From positions 54,866 to 118,865 of the forward strand of contig NZ_JBHTDD010000024.1 of NCBI RefSeq assembly GCF_042666615.1: DNA of 64,000 bases, given 5' to 3'. This DNA comes from KBS50 sp042666615. GTDB lineage: Bacteria > Actinomycetota > Actinomycetes > Mycobacteriales > Micromonosporaceae. The notes beneath the pieces are model-generated. The model searched no databases. It was not told the DNA's origin and saw only the letters and a program-made list of their open reading frames with translations. Both the position numbers and the translations under genes were made by a program. Shown one piece after another: positions 51,091-60,000 of the stretch; the stretch's first letter is position 1; every line of letters starts with the position of its first letter.

Positions 51091-52674
51091 ATGAGCGAGC
51101 ACGAGAAGGACCCGCAGCGGCCCTCGGCCTCTCCCGACGCCGAGTCGTCGCACCCCACCGCCGAGCTGCCGCGTGCCGAGCGCGGGGAACCGGGCTCCGT
51201 AGCCCCGCAGCCGCAGGCGGCTCCTCACCCGGTGGCTCCGCCGCCGGCCGACACGACCGGCCCGACCGGCCCGGCCGCTTCCGGTGACGCCGACGACCCG
51301 TGGCGACCGAGCCATTCGTCGGCACCGGCACCGGCACCGGCACCGGCACCGGTGCCCGGGCCGAACGCGACACCGAACCCGTGGGCCGGTGGCCCCGGTC
51401 ACCCGGCACTGCCGCACACCACCGGCATGCCGCCGTACGGCGACACCGCGGGGATGCCGCCGTACGGTGCCGACAGCGCGGGGATGCCGCCGTACGGTGC
51501 TGGCGCCGCGGGAATGCCGCCGCACGGCGGTGGCACCCCGGGCATGCCGCCGCACGGCGGCGCCGGAGCGCCGCCGGTATGGGCGCAGGGATACCCGGCG
51601 CCGGGTGCGCCGGCCCGCCAGCCACGGCGGGTCGGCCGGTTCGTCGCGGCTGGTGCCCTGGTGCTCGCCCTGATGACCGGTTCGGGTATCGCCGGTGGAG
51701 TGATCGCACTGGCGGTCGACCAGGGCCCCGGCGGTGACAACCGGGTGTTCAACGCCGCGCCGGTGATCGATCGGGCGGACCTGCCCCAGATCGCCGACAA
51801 GGTACAGGACAGCGTCGTGTCGATCAGTGCCGGGGACGCCGGCGGCTCCGGCGTGGTGCTCACCGCCGACGGCTACGTCCTCACCAACAACCACGTGGTG
51901 GCACAGGCGAGCGGTGGCACCGTGAAGGTCACCTTCGCCAACGGCAAAACCGCCGACGCCCGGGTCGTCGGCACCGACCCGAAGACCGATCTCGCGGTGC
52001 TCGAGGCGTCCGGGGTCAGCGACCTCACGGCGGCGACCATGGGCGACAGCGACGCCGTACGGGTGGGTGACACGGTGCTCGCCCTCGGCAGCCCGCTGGG
52101 ACTGCAGGGCTCGGTCACCTCCGGCATCATCAGCGCTCGTGACCGCACGATCCAGGCGGGTGACGGCAACGAGAACCCGTTCCAGCGGCAGCAGGGCGCG
52201 ACCTCCATTTCCGGCCTCCTGCAGACCGACGCGCCGATCAACCCTGGTAACTCCGGCGGTGCGCTGGTCAACACCAGCGGCGAGGTGATCGGCATCAACA
52301 CGGCGATCGCCACGGCCGGCCAGAGCAACGGGAACATCGGTGTCGGCTTCGCGATCCCGAGCAACAAGGCCAAGGCGGTCGCCGAGGCGCTGCGCAACGG
52401 CCAGAAGGTCAGCCACCCCTCGCTCGGAGTGAGCGTCGCCACCGCCGAGGACGGCGGGGCGGTGGTCAACTCGGTCACCCCTGGCAGCCCGGCCGAGAAG
52501 GCGGGTCTCCAGCAGGGTGACGTCGTCACCCAGTTCGGTGGAAAGCGGATCAACGAGTCGAGCGACCTCGTCGCGGCCGTCCAGGGCGGCAAGGTGGGCG
52601 ACCAGGTGGAGTTGACCTACAGCCGAAATGGCGCCGAAAAGACGGCAACCGTGACGCTCGCCGAAGCGTCATAA
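51091..52674 (+). CDS. HtrA/DegP-family serine protease with PDZ domain
   Basis: The 527-aa protein has a long disordered cytoplasmic N terminus (1-180) with five decapeptide repeats (TGMPPYGDTA-like, 111-160), a transmembrane helix (about 183-209), then a trypsin-like domain with catalytic H268 (TNNHVV), D300 (KTDLAVL) and S388 (NPGNSGGAL), and a PDZ domain (about 430-520). The protease lies outside the membrane and degrades damaged envelope proteins. The start ATG is at 51091. It follows the two-component system by 51 bp. A terminator hairpin lies at 52743-52787. Confidence 0.92.
   Translation: MSEHEKDPQRPSASPDAESSHPTAELPRAERGEPGSVAPQPQAAPHPVAPPPADTTGPTGPAASGDADDPWRPSHSSAPAPAPAPAPVPGPNATPNPWAGGPGHPALPHTTGMPPYGDTAGMPPYGADSAGMPPYGAGAAGMPPHGGGTPGMPPHGGAGAPPVWAQGYPAPGAPARQPRRVGRFVAAGALVLALMTGSGIAGGVIALAVDQGPGGDNRVFNAAPVIDRADLPQIADKVQDSVVSISAGDAGGSGVVLTADGYVLTNNHVVAQASGGTVKVTFANGKTADARVVGTDPKTDLAVLEASGVSDLTAATMGDSDAVRVGDTVLALGSPLGLQGSVTSGIISARDRTIQAGDGNENPFQRQQGATSISGLLQTDAPINPGNSGGALVNTSGEVIGINTAIATAGQSNGNIGVGFAIPSNKAKAVAEALRNGQKVSHPSLGVSVATAEDGGAVVNSVTPGSPAEKAGLQQGDVVTQFGGKRINESSDLVAAVQGGKVGDQVELTYSRNGAEKTATVTLAEAS
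51421..51570 (+). repeat. 30-bp in-frame tandem repeat, five units, in htrA-like gene
   Basis: Five 30-bp units encode GMPPYG/GMPPHG decapeptides. Units 1-3 share GGGATGCCGCCGTACGG; units 4-5 change Tyr to His. A hexamer repeat GGCACC (Ala-Pro) lies shortly before (51325-51360). Confidence 0.85.
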
Positions 52675-52742
52675 CGAAAGACGCCGCGGACGCGGCGCAC
52701 CGGACATCGGTAGGCGAGTGTCGTGGTTCGCCTCCTTCCCGG

Positions 52743-52787
52743 GCGGCGGATGGGATGGCCAAGGGGGTTGGGCATCCCATCCGCCGC
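52743..52787 (+). terminator. Intrinsic terminator after the htrA-like gene
   Basis: GCGGCGGATGGGATG (52743-52757) pairs exactly with CATCCCATCCGCCGC (52773-52787) over a 15-base loop, and CTTCTTTTCAC follows as a T-rich tail. It lies 69 bases after the protease stop. Confidence 0.8.
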
Positions 52788-52881
52788 CGCTTCTTTTCAC
52801 CTGGCCCGGGCGACGGTGGATCACCCGGTCGTCGCACAGGATGACCGCACCGGGTGCCATCGGCGCGGGAGGAGAACGGTC

Positions 52882-53556
52882 ATGACCACGGCAGTCACCC
52901 GCAGCGACGCCGAGATCCAGCGGGACGTGCTCGCCGAACTGGACTGGGAGGCCCGCGTCCAACCCAACGAGGTGGGGGTTTCGGTGCGGGACGGCGTGGT
53001 GATCCTCACCGGCTGGGTGGACAACTACGCGAAGAAATGGGCAGCGGAACGGGCCGTACAGCGGCTGCGTGGCGTCCGCGCGGTGGCCAACGACATCGAG
53101 GTACGGCTGCCGGGGGAGGCGGAACGGCTCGACCCCGACGTCGCGCTGGCCGCCATCCGGGCCTTGGAATGGGACTCGTTCGTGCCCATCGAGAACCTCG
53201 ACCTCACCGTGTCGAACGGCTGGGTGATGCTGCGCGGCGTCGTGGAGTGGGGTTACCAGAAGCGGGCCGCGGAGCAGGCGGTCCGTCGGCTCGCGGGCGT
53301 GCGCGGGGTCACCAACCTGGTCACCGTCCAACCGGACAACCGTCCCTCGGCGCGGGACCTGGAACGGGATATCCGCAACGCGCTGGTACGCAGCATGGAA
53401 TCTGCGGCCGAAGGGATCGGTGTGGCGGTCGAGGGCGACCGGGTGGTGCTGACCGGCACGGCCCGGTCCTGGCTGGAGCGGGCCGAGGCAGAGCGGGTGG
53501 CGTGGTCCGCCCGGGGCGTCGCGGGCGTCGACGACCGGATCAGCGTGCTGGCCTGA
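52882..53556 (+). CDS. Protein of three BON domains
   Basis: The 224-aa protein consists of three BON modules (about 9-80, 85-155, 155-222), each with the pattern 'GVxVxDGVVxLTGxV' and 'Gxx-V-xN-I'. BON domains are lipid- or surface-binding alpha/beta units. There is no signal peptide, so in this form it is probably a cytosolic membrane- or nucleoid-associated protein, as for stress-related OsmY-like proteins in actinobacteria. GGAGGAG precedes the ATG at 52882. It is 68 bp upstream of the GT4 gene. No enzymatic residues are present. Confidence 0.85.
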   Translation: MTTAVTRSDAEIQRDVLAELDWEARVQPNEVGVSVRDGVVILTGWVDNYAKKWAAERAVQRLRGVRAVANDIEVRLPGEAERLDPDVALAAIRALEWDSFVPIENLDLTVSNGWVMLRGVVEWGYQKRAAEQAVRRLAGVRGVTNLVTVQPDNRPSARDLERDIRNALVRSMESAAEGIGVAVEGDRVVLTGTARSWLERAEAERVAWSARGVAGVDDRISVLA

Positions 53557-53624
53557 GGCGCCGGTCGGGGCGTTTACCGGTGTCCGGGCCGGGAAGCCGC
53601 GGTTGCAGCTCAAGGAGGCTTGTC

Positions 53625-54752
53625 GTGCAGGACGTTCCGGCCGACCGGACACCGGCATCGGAGGCGACGCGGCGCGGTTCGCGGCCGCTGCGGATCGCGA
53701 TGGTCGTCCCACCCTGGTACGAGTTGCCCCCGCCCGGATACGGCGGCCTGGAGCAGGTCTGCGCGGCACTGGTCGACGCGCTCGTGGACCGGGGGCACGA
53801 CGTGACGCTGTTCGGTGCCGGAAGCGGCAGCGGCACCCGGGCCTCATTCGTCGGCTCGGCACCGGCACCCGCCGCTGACCGTGTCGGTCAGGTTCTGCCG
53901 GAGCTGGCCCACCTGGCCCGCGTCAACCAGATGTTGGCGGACGAACGGTTCGACGTGGTCCACGACCACACCACCGCGGGTGTCCTGTTCGCCCGGCACC
54001 GACCGGCGCCCACCGTCCTGACCGTCCACAACCGACCCACCGGCGAGTTGGCCGACGTTCTGACCGACGTCGACCCGTCGGCGGGCCTGGTAGCGATATC
54101 GCACGCCCAGCGACGGCTCCGGCCAGAACTGTCCTGGATCGACGTGGTGCACAACGGGATGGTCGGGAACCTGCCGGTGAAGGCGCGGCCGGGCATCGGG
54201 CCGGTGCTCTGGTTGGCCCGATACGCCCCGGACAAGGGCCCCGATCTGGCCATCCACGCCTGCCGCGCGGCGGGTCTGCCGCTGGTGCTGGCCGGCAAGT
54301 GCAACGAGCCGGTGGAGGAGGAGTACCTGCACCGCGTGATCGAGCCGATGGTCGGCCCGGACGTCACGTTGCTTCGCAACCCCGACCGGCAGACGTGCGT
54401 CGACCTGTTGCTCGCGGCCCGCTGCCTCATCATGCCGGTCCGGTGGGAAGAGCCGTTCGGCATGGCGATGTTGGAGGCGATGGCGACCGGTACGCCGGTG
54501 GTGGCGCTCAACCGGGGCGCGGTGCCGGAGCTGATCAATCACGGCGAGACGGGGCTGATCTGTGACGATCCGGTGGACCTGGCCCCGGCGCTGCGGGATG
54601 TTTCGGCGATCGAACCGGAAAACTGCGTTTCACACGTCCGGCGCTGGTTCTCCGCCGAGCGGATGGCCGAAGGCTACGAGCGGGTCTACCGCGCGTGGTC
54701 GTCGGACCGACGACCCGAACTGGCGCTGAGCCGCTCCGCCTGGGTGCCCTGA
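53625..54752 (+). CDS. Family 4 glycosyltransferase (GT-B fold)
   Basis: The 375-aa protein has GT4 hallmarks. The N-terminal acceptor domain begins IAMVVPPWYELPPPGYGGLEQVCAALVDAL, with the flexible GYGGLE loop. The C-terminal donor domain has VLWLARYAPDKGPDLAIHACRAAG, AGKCNE, and the EPFGMAMLEAMATGTPVVALNRGAVPELI nucleotide-sugar motif. The start GTG at 53625 has AGGAGG eight bases upstream. Proteins starting 'PPWYELPPPGYGG' are often annotated as glycogen/trehalose- or cell-wall-related GT4; donor and acceptor are unknown. It lies 36 bp before the patatin gene. Confidence 0.87.
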   Translation: MQDVPADRTPASEATRRGSRPLRIAMVVPPWYELPPPGYGGLEQVCAALVDALVDRGHDVTLFGAGSGSGTRASFVGSAPAPAADRVGQVLPELAHLARVNQMLADERFDVVHDHTTAGVLFARHRPAPTVLTVHNRPTGELADVLTDVDPSAGLVAISHAQRRLRPELSWIDVVHNGMVGNLPVKARPGIGPVLWLARYAPDKGPDLAIHACRAAGLPLVLAGKCNEPVEEEYLHRVIEPMVGPDVTLLRNPDRQTCVDLLLAARCLIMPVRWEEPFGMAMLEAMATGTPVVALNRGAVPELINHGETGLICDDPVDLAPALRDVSAIEPENCVSHVRRWFSAERMAEGYERVYRAWSSDRRPELALSRSAWVP

Positions 54753-54788
54753 TCTGGCGCTGCCGTCCCCGCGTGCCAGGATGAGGAC

Positions 54789-55625
54789 ATGGTGGCTGGG
54801 CCGGTGGCGTTCGTGCTCGGTGGCGGTGGAGTGCTGGGCGCGGTGGAGGTCGGCATGCTCCGGGCGCTGTTCCGCTCCGGCTTCCGGCCGGACGTCGTGA
54901 TCGGCACGTCGATCGGCGCGGTGAACGGCGCGCTCGTGGCGGCGGACCCGTGTGAAGCGGTCACCGACCGGTTGGTCCGGCTCTGGTCCTCGCCCGAGGC
55001 CAGCGAGGTGTACGGCGACTCGGTGGCCCGCCAGTTACGGCGCTTCGCGGCCCGTACCCATCTGCACTCCCCGGTGCCGCTACGCCGGCTGCTGGAGGGC
55101 GAGCTGGGCGTCGGTCGGACCTTCGCCGATCTGGCAGTGCCCTTCCACTGCTGCGCGGCCAGCATCGAGCGGGCGGCGGAGCACTGGTTCCGTGCCGGGC
55201 CGGTGGTGGACGCGGTGCTCGCCTCCGCCTCGGTGCCCGGCCTGCTGCCACCCATGCAGATCGACGGTGAGCACTACCTGGACGGTGGGATCGTCAACTC
55301 CATCCCCATCGGTGAGGCGGTGCTCGCCGGCGCCCAGCGGATATTTGTGCTCCAGGTCGGCCGGATCGAGCGACCGCTCAGCCCGCCGCGCCGGCCCTGG
55401 GAGATCGCCCAGGTGGCCTTCGAGATAGCCCGGCGGCACCGGTTCGCCCGCGAGATGGCCGCGTTGCCACCCGGCGTGGAGGTGCACGTGCTGCCGACCG
55501 GTGGGCTGGACCCGAGAGATGACAACCCGTGGGCGTACCGGGACATGGCCGCGGTGGGCCGGCGGATCAGCCGGGCCTACACGGCGTCCCGGCACTATCT
55601 CGACGCGCACGTCAAGGACGCCTGA
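54789..55625 (+). CDS. Patatin-like phospholipase
   Basis: The 278-aa protein is a serine-aspartate lipase. The oxyanion hole GGGGVLGAVEVGML is at 11-24, the nucleophile motif GTSIGAVNG near 40-48 (Ser of G-x-S-x-G), and the catalytic Asp lies in DGGIVNSIPIGEA near 160-172. It hydrolyses acyl chains of membrane lipids or storage lipids. Its stop overlaps by one base the ATG of the acyltransferase, which would re-acylate lysolipids: a de-acylation/re-acylation pair. GAGGAC lies before ATG 54789. Confidence 0.88.
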   Translation: MVAGPVAFVLGGGGVLGAVEVGMLRALFRSGFRPDVVIGTSIGAVNGALVAADPCEAVTDRLVRLWSSPEASEVYGDSVARQLRRFAARTHLHSPVPLRRLLEGELGVGRTFADLAVPFHCCAASIERAAEHWFRAGPVVDAVLASASVPGLLPPMQIDGEHYLDGGIVNSIPIGEAVLAGAQRIFVLQVGRIERPLSPPRRPWEIAQVAFEIARRHRFAREMAALPPGVEVHVLPTGGLDPRDDNPWAYRDMAAVGRRISRAYTASRHYLDAHVKDA

Positions 55626-56644
55626 TGCGGCCGCCGCCGCGCTGGGTCCGCCGGCTGATCATCGCTCCGGCCGTGGTGCTGCTCGCGGCGTTGCTGGCTG
55701 GCACCCTGCCGTTCTGGTTGTTGCTGGCCGTCGCCGCGTCGCCGCTGGTCCCGGGGCGGCTGCGCCCGTTGCGGCTGGCCTGGCTGGCGGTGGTGTACGT
55801 GGTGTGGGACGCCGTCGCGCTGCTCGCCCTCTTCGTGCTCTGGCTGGCCTCCGGCTTCGGCTGGCGCAGCCGCTCACCGTCCTTCGAACGGGCCCACTAT
55901 CTGTTGACCGGTCAGTTCCTCACGGCGCTGTTCTGGCAGGCCAGGTGGGCGCTGCGGCTGCGTATCGAGATCACCGGAACGGACCCTGACACGGCCCTGC
56001 CGGGTCGCCCGGAGTTGGTGCTGTCCCGGCACGCCGGACCGGGTGACTCGTTCATCCTGATCCATGCCCTGGTCAACTGGTTCGCCCGGGAGCCCCGGAT
56101 CGTCCTCAAGGACACCCTGCAATGGGATCCGGCCGTGGACGTCATGCTCAACCGGCTGCCCAACCGGTTCATCACCGCGGACCCCGGGCCGGGGGAGTCG
56201 CTCGCGGAGCAGGTCGGCCACCTGGCCACCGGTCTGGACGACAACGACGCCTTCGTGATCTTCCCGGAAGGGAGCAACTTCACCCCGCGACGGCGGGTGC
56301 GGGCGATCGCCCGGCTGCGGTCCCGTGGCCTCGACGACATGGCCGAACGGGCGGAGAACCTGCGGCACGTGCTCGCGCCGCGACCCGGTGGGGTGCTGGC
56401 GGCACTCGACGCGGCACCCGACGCCGGCGTCATATTCGTGGCGCACACCGGGCTGGACCGGATGCTCACCGTCGCCGACGTGTGGCGGGAGTTGCCGATG
56501 GACAAGCGGATCGTGATGCGGTTCTGGTCGGTCCCGCCGGAGGAGATTCCGGCGGGCCGGCAGGAGCGGATCGACTGGCTGTTCGACTGGTGGACGCGGA
56601 TTGACGAGTGGGTGGATGCCAATCGGGACGGTTCGACGGCGTAG
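55625..56644 (+). CDS. Membrane acyltransferase (PlsC superfamily)
   Basis: The 339-aa protein has two hydrophobic segments near the N terminus (about 11-35, 50-80) and then an acyltransferase domain: motif I RHAGPGD (H-x4-D variant), RIVLKDTLQWDP, and motif III FPEGSNFTPRRR. It resembles 1-acylglycerol-3-phosphate acyltransferases. The C-terminal 80 residues (VAHTGLDRMLTVADVWRELPMD) form a family-specific tail. ATG 55625 shares one base with the patatin stop (TGATG). It is a second, distinct PlsC-type enzyme beside OlsA. Confidence 0.84.
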   Translation: MRPPPRWVRRLIIAPAVVLLAALLAGTLPFWLLLAVAASPLVPGRLRPLRLAWLAVVYVVWDAVALLALFVLWLASGFGWRSRSPSFERAHYLLTGQFLTALFWQARWALRLRIEITGTDPDTALPGRPELVLSRHAGPGDSFILIHALVNWFAREPRIVLKDTLQWDPAVDVMLNRLPNRFITADPGPGESLAEQVGHLATGLDDNDAFVIFPEGSNFTPRRRVRAIARLRSRGLDDMAERAENLRHVLAPRPGGVLAALDAAPDAGVIFVAHTGLDRMLTVADVWRELPMDKRIVMRFWSVPPEEIPAGRQERIDWLFDWWTRIDEWVDANRDGSTA

Positions 56645-56648
56645 GGTC
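56643..56648 (+). promoter_or_regulatory. -10 hexamer of a leaderless promoter overlapping a stop codon
   Basis: TAGGGT contains the last bases of the acyltransferase stop and ends seven bases before the GTG of cutA. Confidence 0.4.
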
Positions 56649-56655
56649 CGGAGTC

Positions 56656-56991
56656 GTGGAGCAACTCTGTGTGGTGACTACCGTCGTCGATGCCCGGTCG
56701 GTCGCCGACGTCCTGGCGGCGGCGGCCGTGGCCGGCCGATTGGCCGCGTGCGCGCAGGTCACGGGTTCCGTGGACAGCACCTACTGGTGGCAGGAACGGA
56801 TGGAGACCACCCAGGAGGTGGAAGTCCGGTTCAAGACCGCGATCGATCGGGTGGACGCGCTCGTCGACCACATCCGGGTCAGTCACCCGTACGAGGTGCC
56901 GGAGATCCTGGTGTCCCGGGTGGACTCCGGCAATCCGGATTACACCGCGTGGGTACGCGAGCAGACCCGCCCGGAGCCTCAGGCCGGCTGA
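56656..56991 (+). CDS. cutA: Divalent-cation tolerance protein CutA
   Basis: The 111-aa protein has the CutA1 fold: VVTTVVDARSVADVLAAAAVAGRLAACAQV (about 6-35), STYWWQERMETTQEVEVRFKT (about 40-61), HIRVSHPYEVPEIL (about 75-88, with the HPYEVPE signature) and NPDYTAWV. CutA proteins are small trimers linked to copper/divalent cation tolerance and signal-protein binding; the precise role is debated. The start GTG at 56656 is supported by the -10 hexamer seven bases before it; GGAG is too close to be a ribosome-binding site. Confidence 0.92.
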   Translation: MEQLCVVTTVVDARSVADVLAAAAVAGRLAACAQVTGSVDSTYWWQERMETTQEVEVRFKTAIDRVDALVDHIRVSHPYEVPEILVSRVDSGNPDYTAWVREQTRPEPQAG

Positions 56992-57039
56992 GTATCCGCA
57001 CTCTGCTGCCGACCCGGCCGGGCGGGACAACATGCACGG

Positions 57040-60000
57040 GTGACGACGTACCCCTGCCCCGCCTGCGGCGCCCCCGCGGACCTGACGGCCGGCTGCTCCG
57101 GCTGCCGGCGACCCGGCGACCCGGTGGCGGCCGAGGTCATCCGGCTCGACGGACTGATCGCGACCGGAGCCGCCGACCTGGAGCGGGCCCGCCAGCGGTA
57201 CGCGGGGCTCGCTGACGAACTGCGTGAGCTGCGGGCTCGGCGCAACCATCTCGCCGCTCGGGTGCGGGCGGGCACGCCGGTGCAGGCGAGCCCTGGTCCG
57301 CTTCCGGCCGGCCCGCTTCCGGCTGGTCCGCTTCCGGCTGGTCCGCTTCCGGCCGGTCCGCTTCCGGCCGGCCCGGCCGGACCGCCGGAAACCACCACCC
57401 GCACCGTGCAGAACGTGTTGTTCGTGCTGGGCGGCCTGCTGCTGGGCGCCGCTGCCGTCGTCTTCACGGCGGTCGCCTGGGCCAGCGTGGGGGTGACCGG
57501 CCGGGCCGCGATCCTGGTCGCCGTCACCGCGTTGGTGCTGGCCGTACCGGTGCCGTTATGGCGGCGTGGCCTGACCGGGACCGCCGAGACGTTCGCCGCC
57601 GTCGGGGTGCTGCTGGTCGTGCTCGACGGGTACGCGGCCAGGACGGTGAACCTGGTCGGGCTGGCTGACTGGCCGACCGCCCGGTACGCCGCGGTGGTGG
57701 CGGCGGGAACCGCGCTGCTGGCGGCCGGCTACGGCCGGCTGACCGGGCTACGCGCACCGTGGTTCGCCGCCTTGGCACTGGCCCAGCCGGTGCTGCCGCT
57801 GACCGTGGTGGAACTGGACCCGTCGGCCGCCGGGTGGACGCTGGTGCTGGCCGCGACGGCCTGCCTCGATCTCGTGACGGCCCGCCGGCTGTCCGGTGGC
57901 GGACCGGCCCGGGCCGGACGGCTGGCCGGTTGGATCGGGTACGGCTGTGCGGTGACCGCGGCGGGGGTGTGCGCCCTGGTGGCATTGCTGACCACCGAAC
58001 CTGCCGCGCTGGCCGGCGGACCGCTGCTGGTGGTCGCGCTGGTGCTCCTGGCCGGCGCGGCGGTCGCCGGACAGCCGGGCCTGCGGGCTGCCGCCACCGC
58101 GACGCTGGTGGCCGCCGTGGCGATCGCCGCGGTGCGGCCCGCGCCGGACACGCGGTGGCCGCTGCTGTGGTCCGGCATCGTGGTCGCACTGGTCGCCATC
58201 GCGGTGACGGTCGCCGGCCCACGGTTGTCGTTCGGGGGGCGGATCGGTGCTCTTGTGGTGGCCGGATTGTTCGGCGTAACGATCGGATCGCTGGCGTTGC
58301 TGGTCGCTGGCGTGGTCGCCGCGCGGTCCCCGCTCGGCGAGGCGGCGCCCGCCGTGCCGGAGTTCCTCGATGGCCAACTTCCGATGGGGGTGGTCCTGGT
58401 GACGGTGGCGCTCGCCGCGCTGCTGCCCAGGGCCCGGGGGGAGGTGGCGGTGGTCGGTGGCGTGTTCGGGGTGCTCGCGCTGCCGGCCACCGCCCCGCTG
58501 CCGGTGCTGGCGATCGTGGCCGTGGATCTCGTGGCGGCCCTGGCGTTGCTGCTGACCGCGACCCGCCTGGCGGGGGCGGCCGGATTGGCGGCCCGGGCGG
58601 TGGGGGCGGCCGGACCGGTGCGGGCGGCCGGGTCCGCGTGGGCGGTCCTGGCGGTCGCCGGCGGCGTCCTGCTGATCGGGCACGCCGTACTGGTGGGCCT
58701 GATCGAAGCCGGCTCCGCCACCGTGGCATTTGTCGGTGTGGCGCTGCTGGGACTGATCGTGGCCGTCCGCGTGGGTCGGCTCGACGCGGCGGCTCCGGTG
58801 GGGCTCCGCCTGATCGGTGGTTCAGCCATCACCGCGGCGCTGCTGTCCGGGCAGGCCGCGCTGACCGCCGCAACCGTGGCCGGCACCGCCGGGGGCCCCT
58901 GGCCGGGGCGGGTGGCCCTCGGCGCGGTCGCGGCGACCGCCGCCGGAATCGGGGCACTGCGCCGCCGGTTGGGCGGCCACCTGCCGTACGCGGTGGGGGC
59001 GCTCGTGCTGGGCGCGCTGGCCGCGGGCATCGCGCCGATCCTGACCGGCGGCGGCGATCCGGTGGGCGGATACGCGGCGGCCGGACTGTTGCTCGTGGCG
59101 ATCGGCCTCGCCCTGGGCGCCGGACCAGGCGTGCGCGTGTCGTCGCTTGTCACCGGTGCGGCATTGGGCTGCGTGGTGGTCGTCGCCCTCGTCCGGCCAA
59201 TGATCGCGCTGCTCGCCGGCCCGTACGCCTGGCTGGGTGAGATCTGGTCCGGCGCGCCCGTCGGCGTCGGTCTCGGCCCGGGCGACAGCGATCCGGCGTG
59301 GACCGTGGACGGCGCCGACGCGGCGGTCCTCGCCCTGCTCACCGCCGCCGCCGCGGTGTTCGGGTCGACCCGGCGGGGATCGGCCGGGCCGGTGATGCCG
59401 CTGGCCGCCGCCCGGCTGGCCGCGCCACTGGCCGCGGTGACCCTGGCGGCGCTGCCCGTCGCGGCTGGACTCCGGTGGCCCGTCCCTGCGGCGACGGCGC
59501 TCGTGATCGGCGTGACGGCCCTGCTGCTGGCCGCGCTGGCGCCCGTCGCGACGGCGCGGGCTCTGGTGCCGCTCGTGCCGGTCAGCGGCGTGCTCGCCGG
59601 AGCGGGACTCACCGGCCTGCTGCCGACCCGGTCCGGCACGCTGAGCGGGATGGGGCTGCTGGTGGTGGCGGGCGTCGCGGCCGGAGCCGCCGGCCGGAGC
59701 CGGACCGGGCGGATCACCGGTTGGCTGACGGCGACGACCACGGGTGCCCTGCTGGCGGTCGTGGCGACCGTCGCCGCGGCGCAGCCGGTGACCCGGGCGG
59801 CCCTGCCGGTCCTGGGTGTCGCGGCCGTGGCGTTGCTCGGTGGGGCGGTGCTGCGTTCCCGCCGACCGGCCGGCGCCGCGGTGGTCGACCGGGACCGCGA
59901 GGCGGTCGCGATCGAGGCCGCCGCGCACGCCACGGCAGTGGTGGCGATCATGCTGAGCGTCGGGCAGCTCCGCGTCACCGCCCTGATCTGCACGCTGTGG

